The notes: generated from the letters alone by a model not told the origin. A stretch of DNA of 64,000 bases from Sciscionella marina DSM 45152 (GCF_000379465.1 NZ_KB905403.1:502452-566451); one strand, 5' to 3'; counted from the first letter of the stretch, positions 16,635 to 26,426 are shown. Program-made: numbers and translations.

Positions 16635-17705
16635 TCAGGCTGGGCGGGGTGTGACCTCGGTGCCTGCGCTCCAGATGCGGCGGATGGCGCGGGTGCGGGT
16701 GATGTCGTGTAACGGGTCGCCGTCGATGAGCAGAAGGTCGGCACGTTGTCCTGGCCGGATGGTGCCACGATCGGTGAGGCCGAAGTGGCGAGCGGGCAGA
16801 ACGGTCGCCGCTTGCAGGGCTTCTGCGGTGGAAAGACCGGCATCGACGAGCAGTTCCAGTTCGTGGTGGAGTCCTGGTCCGTGTGGCACGGGGTTCGGTA
16901 TCGGCGCGGGACCGGCGAAGGCGTCGGTGCCGGCGAGGACGGGTATTCCTCCGGTGTGCAGGGCGGTGACGCTGTCGCGGCTGTAGGTGTATTCCTCGCC
17001 GGGCAGGGCGACAGCGGTGATGACGGCTTCCATCATGGCCAGTGTCGGCACGGCGGCCTGTTGCTGTTCGCGCATCTGCGCGATCGTGTCGGGATCGAGC
17101 ACGCCGTCGCGGGGCACGTGGGTGATGATGTCGGCACCGGCTCGCACGGCGCGCCGGTAGGCGTCGAGGGCGGAGGCGTGCGCGACGGTGAGTTTGCCGT
17201 GCGCTTTGCCCGCGGCGATCACGGCGTCGATGGTGGCCTGGCCGAGCAGGTCTGCTTCGATGACGATCTTGATGTAGTCGGAGCCCTCGGCCACCCGGTC
17301 GGCGACGAAGGTTTCGGCCTGGGCGGGATCGGTGAGGATCGCCTCGGTGGGCATGCCGGGCATGCGGGCGTGGTTGCCGCCGGGGCCGATGGCGGGCAGG
17401 CCCGCGCTGCGGATATCCGGGATGTGGCCGCGAAAGGAGTCGGTCTTGTTCCGGGGCCAGCAGGCCATGTCGAGCGCGGTGGTGATGCCGTGCCCGGCGA
17501 GAGCGGCCAGCTCCGGTGGCGCGTTGAGGTGTACGTGGGCGTCGAACAGTCCGGGAAGCAGCGTCGCGCCCGCGCCGTCGATCGTGTCGGCCGTGCCGGG
17601 CCCGCCGTGCGGTGTGCCGATGACATCGCCGTCGATGGTGACGGTGGTGGGTTCGGTCAGGTGCTCGGTGTCGAACACGCGGACGTTGGACAGCGTGGCT
17701 TTCAT
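16635..17705 (-). CDS. Metal-dependent amidohydrolase, imidazolonepropionase-like
   Basis: 356 residues from the ATG at 17705, which overlaps the stop of the upstream amidohydrolase gene (ATGA). Features of the amidohydrolase_1 type: GLFDAHVHLN with His57 and His59, a Lys in SDYIKIVIE, AHAS, THVPRDG, LAGTDAF with the catalytic Asp, and the C-terminal GTIRPGQRADLLLIDGDP that closes the small beta-sandwich. Such enzymes hydrolyse cyclic amides, lactones or acylated amino acids. Being coupled to an ACMSD-type enzyme, it probably serves the same route. Confidence 0.85.
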   Translation of the reverse strand: MKATLSNVRVFDTEHLTEPTTVTIDGDVIGTPHGGPGTADTIDGAGATLLPGLFDAHVHLNAPPELAALAGHGITTALDMACWPRNKTDSFRGHIPDIRSAGLPAIGPGGNHARMPGMPTEAILTDPAQAETFVADRVAEGSDYIKIVIEADLLGQATIDAVIAAGKAHGKLTVAHASALDAYRRAVRAGADIITHVPRDGVLDPDTIAQMREQQQAAVPTLAMMEAVITAVALPGEEYTYSRDSVTALHTGGIPVLAGTDAFAGPAPIPNPVPHGPGLHHELELLVDAGLSTAEALQAATVLPARHFGLTDRGTIRPGQRADLLLIDGDPLHDITRTRAIRRIWSAGTEVTPRPA

Positions 17706-18670
17706 GGTCCCTCCGTCATTCGGCCCTCGGTGAGAAGGCGTTGTGCGTTGCGGGTGGTCAACTGCCGCCAGTCGGTGTGCCCGGCCGGTTCCGGGGCACG
17801 GTCGAGCGCGGCGATCTGCTCGCTGACCGCCGGCCGCGGTGTCCAGCAGTAGTCGCTGCCGTAGAGCAACCGTTCGGTGCCCACGAGCTGGGCGAGGGCG
17901 GGTGCCTGGGCGGGGAAGGGGGTACCGGCGAGGTCGTACCAGAGCCCGGCGAGCAGCGTGCGGGTGTCGGCTCGGCCGTCCTGCGATGTGAAAGCGGTGC
18001 GGAACAGCTCGATGCGGTCGGCCAGCATGGGGAGTGTGCCGCCGCAGTGTGGGATCACGAACCGGATGCGCGGGTAGCGCTGCAGCGCGCCGGTGAGCAG
18101 TAGGTCGGTGACGGTGCGGGTGGATTCGAATGGGAATTCGAGCATCGGGCGGGGCCGCTGGGGACTGAGCGCCCGCCAACAGCTCGGTGAGGTGGGATGG
18201 ACGAAAGCGACGGCGCGGCGTTCGTCCAACGCGGCCAGCAGGGGCGCGAAGTGGGGGTCGCCGAGGTAGTTCCCGGCGATGTTGGATTCCAGGATCACTC
18301 CGGCGGCGTCGAGTTCGTCGAGGGCGCGGTCCAGTTCGGCCAGGCTGGCGGGGATGTCCGGCAATGGCAGGGAGGCGAATTGGCGGAACCGGCCGGGGTG
18401 AGCGCGTTCGAGATCGGCGGCGAAGTCGTTGACCTGGCGTGCCAGCTCTGCGGCGGCCCGGTCGTCCCCGAAATGCACGCCCGGTGAGGAAACCGAGATC
18501 ACCGCGGTGCGGATGCGGTGGGCGTCCAGCAACGCCAGGTGCGCCTCAGGACTCCAGTCCGGCCAGCCGGGCATGCCGTCGGGGTGCTCGTGCCCTGCCT
18601 CGCGGGCCTCGGTGCGGTAGCGGTCGGTGAGAAAGTGCGCGTGCACATCGATGAGCTCGTCCTCGGCCAT
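17702..18670 (-). CDS. Amidohydrolase_2-family decarboxylase/hydrolase
   Basis: 322 residues from the ATG at 18670, with GGGAGAT upstream as ribosome-binding site. Metal-binding DVHAHF (His10, His12), FVHPTSP, VIPHCGG and YGSDYCW (Asp) place it with the ACMSD-like decarboxylases. It is a paralogue of the protein at 9317, sharing the same block order and a near-identical N-terminal layout. First gene of a two-gene unit with the amidohydrolase at 16635. An aldo/keto reductase gene lies 107 bp upstream on the same strand. Confidence 0.8.
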   Translation of the reverse strand: MAEDELIDVHAHFLTDRYRTEAREAGHEHPDGMPGWPDWSPEAHLALLDAHRIRTAVISVSSPGVHFGDDRAAAELARQVNDFAADLERAHPGRFRQFASLPLPDIPASLAELDRALDELDAAGVILESNIAGNYLGDPHFAPLLAALDERRAVAFVHPTSPSCWRALSPQRPRPMLEFPFESTRTVTDLLLTGALQRYPRIRFVIPHCGGTLPMLADRIELFRTAFTSQDGRADTRTLLAGLWYDLAGTPFPAQAPALAQLVGTERLLYGSDYCWTPRPAVSEQIAALDRAPEPAGHTDWRQLTTRNAQRLLTEGRMTEGP

Positions 18671-18777
18671 GTCGATCTCCCATCCGGGTTCAGCCCCGGG
18701 TTCGTACCGGTGTCCGGTGGCTTCGATAGGCAACGGGAATCGTGAGCCGCCGGAGCCGACGGTGTCGAGGCGACCGG

Positions 18778-19692
18778 TCAGTGGACGGTCCCGTTTTCGA
18801 GGCGGGCCAGCGTGTCCTCGTCGAGTGCGATATCGCCCGCCGCGGTGTTCTCCATGAGGTGCCCGGTGCTCCCGGTTCCCGGGATGAGCATCGTATTCGG
18901 TGCGTGCGCCAGCTGCCAGGCGAGACCGATCTGCGTCGGCGTCGCGCCGAGTTCCTCCGCGACGGCGGTCACGGCGGGTGCTTCGGTGACTTTGGGGAGA
19001 TCGGCGTATCCGCCACCGCCGAGCGGGAAGTAGGGCACCCAGGCGATGCCCTCGTCCCGGCAGGCCGTCAACAGTGGTTCGAAAGCGCGGTCGAGCAGGT
19101 GGTAGATGTTCTGCACACACGTGATGCCGATCGGGCTCGCGGTGTGGAATTGCTCCACCGTGATGTGGCTCAGACCGATACCGAGGATCTTGCCCTCGTC
19201 CCGCAGCATTGCCAGTTCGGACAGCTGATCCTGCAGTGGCACGATCTGGTCTCCTTCGGCAAGCAGACCGGGCCGATAATCCATGCGGCGCAGGTACACC
19301 ACGTCAAGCCGATCGGTATCCAACGTCGCCAGATTGGCCTCGATGGCCTCGCGCAGCTCATGGGGCTGTTGTGCGGCTGTCAGCGGTATGGCCCCTGGGA
19401 CGGGTTTCGCACCGGCCTTGGTGGCCAGCACCACCTCGTCGCGTACGTCCCCCAATGCCGCGCGCAGCAACCGGTTGGCCAAGCCGTCGCCGTAGAACTG
19501 CGCGGTGTCGAAGTGCCGCACCCCGAGCTCGAATGCCCGGCGCAACAGCGCCACCGCCTCGGTCCACCCGGCGGTGCTCGTCGCCCGCCTGGCGAGCTGC
19601 CCCATGCCATAGCCGATCCGCGGCAGCGAGCGGCCGGCGAAGGGGAACACTCCACCAGGGAAAGCAGGCGTACGAGAAAGACTGTTCATCAC
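18778..19692 (-). CDS. Aldo/keto reductase
   Basis: 304 residues of the AKR superfamily: GYGMGQL, the catalytic Asp and Tyr in HFDTAQFYGDG, Lys in LATKAG, and the NADPH-binding C-terminal region from IGLAWQLAH to IPGTGS. The usual active-site His (LHR or similar) is replaced: the strand reads VVYLRRMD, so Arg stands at or next to the His position. That variant is common in actinobacterial AKRs annotated as probable oxidoreductases. It would reduce a carbonyl with NADPH. Same strand as the two amidohydrolase genes but 107 bp away. Confidence 0.85.
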   Translation of the reverse strand: MMNSLSRTPAFPGGVFPFAGRSLPRIGYGMGQLARRATSTAGWTEAVALLRRAFELGVRHFDTAQFYGDGLANRLLRAALGDVRDEVVLATKAGAKPVPGAIPLTAAQQPHELREAIEANLATLDTDRLDVVYLRRMDYRPGLLAEGDQIVPLQDQLSELAMLRDEGKILGIGLSHITVEQFHTASPIGITCVQNIYHLLDRAFEPLLTACRDEGIAWVPYFPLGGGGYADLPKVTEAPAVTAVAEELGATPTQIGLAWQLAHAPNTMLIPGTGSTGHLMENTAAGDIALDEDTLARLENGTVH

Positions 19693-20170
19693 TGGATGCT
19701 AATGCGGCGGCGCCGGTCGCCGCACATCGCCGCACCGCTGGACAATGACCGGTAGTTATCGACATGTCGTTCCAGGCAGGCAGATGGATTCGGCAAGGAG
19801 ATATCTGATGGGGCGAAAGCATTGCGGACTTTGACGGGACGGATCGGCGCGGCGCCGGCGGCTTCGGTCCTTCCGTTGTCGCGGGCCACTGCGGCGCCGA
19901 GCTCACCGCGGTCATGTCCCCAGTGAAGTTCGCCGTGCGCCTGCGATCCGGCCCGGTCCACGGCGACTGGTTCCAGAACCCGGCCCGCTGGTCGCCGGGA
20001 CCAGGGCGGCGGTTCACCCTCGTCGATCAGCACCCGGACGCGTGCCGCGAGCAAGGTACGACAGCGATCACCGGCGAAGGCAAGTGTGCTGAATCGAGAC
20101 CCATGACAAATCTCAGTGGTCACCGTGGTGTCTGCGGTTTACCGTGAGTGACGTGGAAAGGGGGTACGGC
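19693..20170. other. Intergenic stretch without a supported gene
   Basis: 478 bp between the divergent aldo/keto reductase and the ICMT-like gene. Frames are open because of high GC but show no domain. Promoters for both flanking genes must lie here; I could not identify convincing -35/-10 pairs. Confidence 0.5.
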
Positions 20171-20752
20171 ATGGTCGTTCCGGCGCTCTTCTGGGTTTTT
20201 CAGATCACTGTGGGGCTGTGGATCCTCGCCGAGATCGTGCTGCAGGTCGTGCAGTTCCGGCGCGGTGCACGGGCACGTACGACGGAATGGCGTAGCCTCG
20301 GCGCGATCGTTCTCGGTATCGCGCTCGGCGATGTCCTTGCGGGGCTCGCGCGGCGCTTCGTTCCGGTATTGGCTGCGCATATTCCGTGGGTTGTCGCGTT
20401 CTCTGTCGCGTTGCCGGTGCTCTGGTTCGGGATCGGGTTCCGGTTGTGGGCCATGCGAACGCTCGGCCAGTTCTTCCGTGGGGTGGTGCACGTGCAGGAG
20501 GGGCACCGGTTGGTCAGCGCGGGGCCGTACCGGATGCTGCGGCATCCTTCCTATACGGGTGCGCTGATCGCGGTGGTCGGGATTTGCCTGCTGTTCAACA
20601 ACTTTCTCGCGATGATCGCCTTCGCGGGATGCGCGTTCGCCGGGATCTACTATCGAATCCGGGTCGAGGAGCGGGTGCTGATCGAGGGGCTCGGCGCCGA
20701 ATACGCCGAATACCGCAAGCACACCAAGCGGCTCATTCCCGGCGTGTGGTGA
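20171..20752 (+). CDS. Isoprenylcysteine carboxyl methyltransferase-family membrane protein
   Basis: 193 residues from the ATG at 20171, with AAGGGGG 7 bp upstream; the GTG at 20144 has no such site. Four or five hydrophobic segments are followed by the ICMT/PEMT core GPYRMLRHPSYTG and the C-terminal EERVLIEGLGAEYAEYRKHT and RLIPGVW, the SAM-binding portion of this family. Bacterial members methylate unknown small lipids or thiols in the membrane; prenylated proteins are not expected. Stands alone, convergent with the LysR gene. Confidence 0.8.
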   Translation: MVVPALFWVFQITVGLWILAEIVLQVVQFRRGARARTTEWRSLGAIVLGIALGDVLAGLARRFVPVLAAHIPWVVAFSVALPVLWFGIGFRLWAMRTLGQFFRGVVHVQEGHRLVSAGPYRMLRHPSYTGALIAVVGICLLFNNFLAMIAFAGCAFAGIYYRIRVEERVLIEGLGAEYAEYRKHTKRLIPGVW

Positions 20753-20918
20753 CCGCGGACGTCGGCCGGGAGCTCCCGTGGTGTCCGGGCCGCGCTGCCC
20801 GGAGCGCCGGGAAGCGCGGGATGCCGAAGGCATCATCGATGCTCCGGGTCCGGTGCGGACCAAGGCAGCAGCGAGGTGTCGCGTACGGCGGCCCGATGCT
20901 TTGTGCGCTCGCCCCCGC

Positions 20919-21815
20919 TCATCCCGTCGACCAGAGCGGATACGCGTGCGCGCAGTATGCGGCGAGGCCCCGGGCGAACGACGCGAGCAGGTCGGCGGTG
21001 TAGTGACTCGCCCGCCACGCGGCCGTGAGCGTCATCGTCAGCGGTTTGCCGTCCGGGCCGTGTATGAGCAAGGGTTCGATGCCGTAGCGCGGATCCTCGG
21101 AGACGACCGCGACGCCGTGCCCTGCAGCGGCCAGCGCCTGGGCGAGCAGCGGATTCGTCGTCTGGGACAGTGCCGTGTAGCGGCCGTCCATCGCTTCCAC
21201 GGCGCGGTCCAGGATGCCGCGTGTGTGGTGCTCGGCGGTCGGTAGCAGCAGCGGTTCGGCCACCAGTTCGTCCAGGCCGACGTGGCGGCGCCGCTCGGTG
21301 TGCCAGGGGTGGTCGGGCGGCGTGTACACCCACAGTGGCGGGTGCCCGACGGTCAGGGTTTCGGTACCGACCGGTGGTGGGCTCGCCGACACGGCGAGGT
21401 CCGCGCCGCTGGCAAGCGCGGTGTACGGTGCCTCGCCGGTGGCTTCCAGGACGTCCACGTGTGGCCCGTCCCGGCCCGCCGACACCACGTAGGGGGCGAT
21501 CACGTCGGCGACCGTTGCCGAGGGGGCGGCAATCGTCAGGCGGGGCGGCACACCGTCTGCCAGGGCACGCAACAGGGACGCCGCGCTATCGGCGCGGGCC
21601 ACCAGGTCGCGGGCGACCGGCAGGAATCGGTGCCCGGCGGCGTTCAACCGCAACCGCGTTCCACCTCGCTCGAAAAGGCTCACCCGAAGGCTCGCTTCCA
21701 GGGCGCGCAGCTGCCGGGACAGCGACGGCTGGGTGACGTGGACCTGCTGGGCGGCGCGGGCCGTGGATCCGGTGTCGACCACGGCGAGGAAATACCGGAC
21801 GTGTCGTAGATCCAT
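20919..21815 (-). CDS. LysR-family regulator
   Basis: 298 residues from the ATG at 21815 (MDLRHVRYFLAVVDTGS), the canonical LysR N-terminus; longer in-frame starts only add non-conserved leader. Winged HTH at about 15-60 (AAQQVHVTQPSLSRQLRALE), then the two-lobe substrate-binding domain. Divergent from the Tat-exported serine hydrolase gene. A short inverted repeat, TTCTT-C-AAGAA (21912-21922), lies in the gap and is a candidate part of its operator. It probably governs the serine hydrolase/carbon-nitrogen hydrolase/permease group. Confidence 0.85.
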   Translation of the reverse strand: MDLRHVRYFLAVVDTGSTARAAQQVHVTQPSLSRQLRALEASLRVSLFERGGTRLRLNAAGHRFLPVARDLVARADSAASLLRALADGVPPRLTIAAPSATVADVIAPYVVSAGRDGPHVDVLEATGEAPYTALASGADLAVSASPPPVGTETLTVGHPPLWVYTPPDHPWHTERRRHVGLDELVAEPLLLPTAEHHTRGILDRAVEAMDGRYTALSQTTNPLLAQALAAAGHGVAVVSEDPRYGIEPLLIHGPDGKPLTMTLTAAWRASHYTADLLASFARGLAAYCAHAYPLWSTG

Positions 21816-21980
21816 GGGTGTGTCTCCGTCCACTGCGGTGGGGTTCATGCGAGCTCTACGCCTGATGGGCATCGGTGCCCTGCGAACTGAGTATTGGACA
21901 GCATCGGCGAGTTCTTCAAGAATCACGCGGTATCTCCGTCGGCTACACCCGACCCTGCCGTCCTACGTTAGGCGCTCACC

Positions 21981-23798
21981 ATGCCTCTCAGCCGTCGCGC
22001 CCTGTTCGGCGTCGCAGCCACCGGCGTTGCCAGCGCCATCGCGCCTGCTGCCGCTGCCGTGCCGACCGCCGTACCGGTGCCCGCCGATCGCCGCCGGCGG
22101 ACCCTGCTCACCGCCGGCGAACTGCGTGACGGCAAGGCCACCGCCCCGGTCGACGACTCCGCGTTCGCGTTCCCGGTCGGTGCCGCCGCGCCGCGTCACC
22201 ACTTCAGCGGTTCCCTCGTGCTCGACGCCGACGACAAGAGCGGCGGCTGGGCTGTTCTCAAGGACGAGGTGGGGGTGACGGCCTCGGCGGCGTACGAATC
22301 GCTGCCGAGGATGGACCTGACCTTCGTGCAGACCGGCACCCACCTCATTCCGGTGACCCAGGGACTGCAGTACACCGGACACGCTGCCTGGAACGTCATC
22401 ATCGGTCCCGGCCGGATGTGGCATGAGACCGGCGACGGCGGTGCCGACCGGGCCGCGTTCCCGTTCACCCTCTGCCACCGCAATTCCAATGACACCTTCA
22501 GCGGTGCCATGACGTTCCTTTTCGATGGCGATGGTGTCAGCGACGTCCGATTCCAGATCACCCAGGAAATCTGTACCTGGCTCAATTTCGATCGATGGGG
22601 ACAGCGGGCGGCCGCCTACGTCCCGAAAACCGTTCCCGGGGCCGATCGCATCCGCCGCGCTCACCTGGCCGAGGTCGCGGGCCGCATCCCGGTGCGGCCG
22701 CTGGAGAGTCTTGCCGCCGACTATCCGAAGGCCGGGATCGATACCGCCAGCTTCGGCCGTGGCGTCACCACGGACGCGATCAGCGCCCTCGGCGTCTACT
22801 ACGACGGCGTCAACTACACCGCCGAGGCCCGCACCCGCCACGGCGTCTACGCCTTCCCCGAATCCCTGCGCCTGGCCGCATATTCGCTCGCCAAGACGGC
22901 CCTCACGAATCTGGCGCGGTTGCGTCTGTCCCACAAGTACGGGGAGGACGTCGGGGCGCTGCTCGTCAGGGACCTCGTGCCAGAGGCCGCCGACTCGCGG
23001 GGTGACTGGTCCACCGTCACCGTTGACGACGCTCTCGACATGGCGACCGGCAATTACGCTTCCGCCGGGTACGAGGTCGACGAGGACGGCAAAGGGATGG
23101 ACGACTTCGTCCTGACCGAGCCCGAGACCACCAAGACCACCCTCGCCTTCGACTGGCCGCACGCCACCGAGCCAGGGACCTACTGGAACTACCGCACTTC
23201 GGATGTGTACATCGCGGCCCTCGCGCTCTCGAACTACCTCAGGCGAAAGGAGGGCGAGGATGCCGACCTCTATACGTTCCTGGACGAGGAGGTATACCAG
23301 CCGGCCGGGCTCAGCGCCGGGTTCCGCGCCCAATGCCTGCGCACGGACAACAGCGCCCGCGGACAGCCGCTCGGTGGATACGGCCTGTACTTCACACCGG
23401 ACGACGCGGCGAAGCTGTCCCGGTTCCTGAACGTGCACCTGGGGCGCGCCGGTGACCGCCGACTCCTCGACAGGAAGGCCCTGTCGGCCTCGCTGCAGCG
23501 CGATCCCGAGGACCGCGGTCTGCCCTGTTCGTCCTCCGGCAAGTCCTATCTGCACTACCACCAGTGCACCTGGGCCGCACACGTCGAGGCGGCGAACCCG
23601 GCGTTCACTGAATACGGGTACGCGGAAGGCACCGACTTCTGGGTGCCCTCGATGTCCGGTGTCAGCGGCAACGAGATCGTGATGATGCCCAACGGTGCGA
23701 CCTACTACTACTTCTCGGACAACACCGAGTATGCGTACTTCTGGCCGGTCTTCGAACTGCACAAGCTGCCCGCGGCCGAGGGCACACCGGGTGTGTGA
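21981..23798 (+). CDS. Tat-exported serine hydrolase of the beta-lactamase/DD-peptidase fold
   Basis: 605 residues. The N-terminus has a twin-arginine signal (SRRALFG, then an alanine-rich hydrophobic core; cleavage near AAAVP at about residue 27). The catalytic domain shows S-x-x-K as SLAK (about residue 304), the YWN (Y-x-N) motif near 403, and the LGGYGLYFTPDDAAKL block common to class C/EstB-like enzymes. A beta-rich N-terminal domain of roughly 200 residues comes first. It acts outside the membrane on an ester or amide. Placed before a carbon-nitrogen hydrolase and an amino-acid-type permease, it may release an amide substrate for uptake (inference). Confidence 0.75.
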   Translation: MPLSRRALFGVAATGVASAIAPAAAAVPTAVPVPADRRRRTLLTAGELRDGKATAPVDDSAFAFPVGAAAPRHHFSGSLVLDADDKSGGWAVLKDEVGVTASAAYESLPRMDLTFVQTGTHLIPVTQGLQYTGHAAWNVIIGPGRMWHETGDGGADRAAFPFTLCHRNSNDTFSGAMTFLFDGDGVSDVRFQITQEICTWLNFDRWGQRAAAYVPKTVPGADRIRRAHLAEVAGRIPVRPLESLAADYPKAGIDTASFGRGVTTDAISALGVYYDGVNYTAEARTRHGVYAFPESLRLAAYSLAKTALTNLARLRLSHKYGEDVGALLVRDLVPEAADSRGDWSTVTVDDALDMATGNYASAGYEVDEDGKGMDDFVLTEPETTKTTLAFDWPHATEPGTYWNYRTSDVYIAALALSNYLRRKEGEDADLYTFLDEEVYQPAGLSAGFRAQCLRTDNSARGQPLGGYGLYFTPDDAAKLSRFLNVHLGRAGDRRLLDRKALSASLQRDPEDRGLPCSSSGKSYLHYHQCTWAAHVEAANPAFTEYGYAEGTDFWVPSMSGVSGNEIVMMPNGATYYYFSDNTEYAYFWPVFELHKLPAAEGTPGV

Positions 23799-23959
23799 CG
23801 TGACTTCGGCGCCAGTCGGCCGGTGCGAGCGCTCGTTGCCCGTTCCCCAACACCAGGCGAACACCGGCCTGGATCGTGTCGGCTCGAATTGTCCGCCGGA
23901 GGCAACGAAGAAATCCGGGAGAGTTCCCTGACGACCTGTTCTCCGCACCTGTCCGCATC

Positions 23960-24868
23960 GTGTCTGCTCTGCCTCATTGGCTGGTGATCCGCGCCGTGTC
24001 CCGTCCGCTGCCGCTGATTCTTGTCCAGGCGCCTGGTCGCCTTGCCGACGACGTGACGGGTTTCGCCGCCGACGTCGAGCGGCGGGTGAAGCCATGTGCG
24101 CCCGGCGCCCTCGTCGTCTATCCGGAACTGCACCTCGGCGAGAGTGCCCCCGGCGTCCCTGCCGCCCCCGAAGATGCCGCCGAACCGGTCGACGGCAAGC
24201 GCGAGGCCGCCTTTTCACAGCTTGCCGGGGATCTCGGCGTCTGGCTGGTGCCGGGAAGCGGCTACGAACGCGGCGCTGACGGCCATGTGTACAACACGGC
24301 TCCGGTCTACTCGCCCGGGGGCAAGCGTCTGGCCGCCTACCGCAAGGCCTGCCCCTGGCGTCCGTACGAGACGGTCCGGCCGGGCAGCCGGTTTCAGGTG
24401 GTGGACCTACCCGGCATCGGCCGGATCGGCATCTCCATCTGCTATGACACCTGGTTCCCGGAGATCTCTCGGCATCTGGCGTGGATGGGGGCCGAGCTGA
24501 TCGTCAACGTGGTGCGCACCGCCACCAGCGATCGTGCCCAGGAGGAGGTCTTGAACCGGGCGAATGCCATCGCCAACCAGGTCTTCGTCGCCAGCGTCAA
24601 CGCCGCCGCCCCTTCCGGTGTCGGCCGCAGCCTGCTGGCCGATCCCCAAGGCACGGTCCGCTCCCAGGCCGCTGGCGACGGGGATCTCACCCTCACCGAT
24701 GTCGTCGACCTCGATGAGGTCACGAACGTACGCCGCTACGGCACCGCCGGGCTCAACCGGATGTGGGAGCAGTTCCGCCCTGGTGACCCGGTCCTGGAAT
24801 TGCCGCTGTACGGGGGTCGTATCGACCCCGCCGTCTGGGCCACCAGCCCGTGGATCCCGGCCACCTGA
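23960..24868 (+). CDS. Carbon-nitrogen hydrolase (nitrilase superfamily amidase)
   Basis: About 302 residues. The Glu-Lys-Cys triad is clear: VVYPELHLGE, AYRKACPW and SICYDTWFPE. The superfamily hydrolyses nitriles, amides or N-carbamoyl groups in the cytoplasm; this group is nearest to plain amidases. The start is uncertain: GTG at 23876, 23960 or 23984 are in frame and none has a good ribosome-binding site; the conserved part begins at RPLPLILVQAP, so 23960 or 23984 is more likely. The APC permease gene follows after 46 bp. Confidence 0.8.
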   Translation: MSALPHWLVIRAVSRPLPLILVQAPGRLADDVTGFAADVERRVKPCAPGALVVYPELHLGESAPGVPAAPEDAAEPVDGKREAAFSQLAGDLGVWLVPGSGYERGADGHVYNTAPVYSPGGKRLAAYRKACPWRPYETVRPGSRFQVVDLPGIGRIGISICYDTWFPEISRHLAWMGAELIVNVVRTATSDRAQEEVLNRANAIANQVFVASVNAAAPSGVGRSLLADPQGTVRSQAAGDGDLTLTDVVDLDEVTNVRRYGTAGLNRMWEQFRPGDPVLELPLYGGRIDPAVWATSPWIPAT

Positions 24869-24914
24869 CCCTTTCCGTCCGGACTCGTGCCCCGCCATCC
24901 GAGGAGCCTGCGCG

Positions 24915-26288
24915 ATGAGTGACCAGAACCTGCGACTCAAGGGTGAGCTGAGTCTTTCCTCCGTCGTCCTGTTCGGCCTGGCGTACATCTCGCCGGGCAT
25001 CGTCGTCACCACCTTCGGCGTGATCGCCGCCACCAGCGACGGCACCGCTCCCACCGCGTATGCGATCGCCACCGTCGCGATACTGCTGACCGCCCTGTCC
25101 TACGCGAAGATGGCGCGCGTCGTGCCGGGCGCCGGGTCCGTGTATTCGTATGCCCGCAAGATGCTCGACAGCCGTATCGGCTTTCTCGCCGGCTGGGCGA
25201 TGCTCCTCGACTATTTTTTCATCCCGATGGTCGGCTGGCTGATCCAGGCGACCTACTTCCAGGCCCAGTTCCCGGCCGTACCACGGTGGGTCTGGCTGAT
25301 CCTGATCATCGCGCTGACCACCGGCGTCAACGCCTTCGGTATGAAACTCGCCGACCGGGTCAACAAGGTCCTGATGGCCGTCACCGTCGGCTCGCTCATC
25401 CTGTTCACCGCACTGTGCCTCGTCTACCTCGGCCACGACAACACCGGCCCGGTCACCGACGCCGTATGGAATTCCCACACTTCCATCGGTGCGATCACCG
25501 CGGCCGCCGCCATCGCCGCCTATTCCTTCCTCGGCTTCGACGCGATTTCCACCCTCGGCGAGGAAACCAAGGACGGCGCCGGAACCATCGGCCGCGGCAT
25601 CATCGCCTGTGTCATCGCCACGGGCGGGATCTTCCTCGTGCTCTCGTTCGTTCTCCAACTCGTCCACCCGGGCGGCCAGTTCGCCAACGAGGACGCCGCC
25701 GCCTGGAGCATCAAAGTCCTGATCGGCGGGCAGACCTACGCCAACATCGTCAACTTCATCTCGGTCGCTGGTGGCGTCGCCTCCTGCATCGCACTGCAGG
25801 CCTCCACCGCCCGCCTCATGTACGTCATGGGCCGCGACGGCGTGCTACCCCGACCCGTGTTCGGCCGGCTCGCACCGAAGCTGGGCACGCCCATCACCGG
25901 GCTGTTGCTGACCGCCGCCGCCGGTGTCATCGCGATGACACTCGACCTGGCCACCGCCACCTCCTTCATCAACTTCGGCGCGTTCCTCGGCTTCGCCTTG
26001 GTCAATGTCTCCGTCATCGCCTACCTGTTCCGCGAGCGGAAAGCAGGCCGCCGCCACAACCTGTTCAACTTCCTCGTCCTGCCACTGGCCGGTGCCGCTG
26101 TCTCGGTGTATCTGCTGAGCCAACTGGGCGCCACGGCACTCAAGATCGGCGTGGTGTGGCTGGTGATCGGCCTCATCTACCTGGCGTTCCTCACCAAGGG
26201 ATTCCGCAGGCCCACACCCGAGATGACCCTGGACGAGCACGCGTCGCCGGGCTCGCCCGACGACACCTCGCTGGCCCGGGAGCGATGA
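24915..26288 (+). CDS. APC-family amino-acid/amine permease
   Basis: 457 residues with about twelve membrane segments. The N-terminal helix GLAYISPGIVVTTFGVI matches the unwound TM1 of APC transporters, and YARKMLDSRIGFLAGWAML and AAYSFLGFDAISTLGEETK are standard family blocks. It has a GAGGAG ribosome-binding site 9 bp before the ATG at 24915. It would import an amine, amino acid or amide-like substrate by cation coupling. Its pairing with a carbon-nitrogen hydrolase suggests uptake of a substrate that the hydrolase then opens. Confidence 0.85.
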   Translation: MSDQNLRLKGELSLSSVVLFGLAYISPGIVVTTFGVIAATSDGTAPTAYAIATVAILLTALSYAKMARVVPGAGSVYSYARKMLDSRIGFLAGWAMLLDYFFIPMVGWLIQATYFQAQFPAVPRWVWLILIIALTTGVNAFGMKLADRVNKVLMAVTVGSLILFTALCLVYLGHDNTGPVTDAVWNSHTSIGAITAAAAIAAYSFLGFDAISTLGEETKDGAGTIGRGIIACVIATGGIFLVLSFVLQLVHPGGQFANEDAAAWSIKVLIGGQTYANIVNFISVAGGVASCIALQASTARLMYVMGRDGVLPRPVFGRLAPKLGTPITGLLLTAAAGVIAMTLDLATATSFINFGAFLGFALVNVSVIAYLFRERKAGRRHNLFNFLVLPLAGAAVSVYLLSQLGATALKIGVVWLVIGLIYLAFLTKGFRRPTPEMTLDEHASPGSPDDTSLARER

Positions 26289-26426
26289 TCACCGGTCTCG
26301 GTGATACGGCGGTCACTGTGTTGCCCGGTGGCTGGGGCGGGCTCGGTGCAAGTGGTACCCATCCGCCCCGGGCTCGGCACCGAACCAGGAGTAAGAGACA
26401 GTCATCCAGACCAAGGTGCGCACCAC

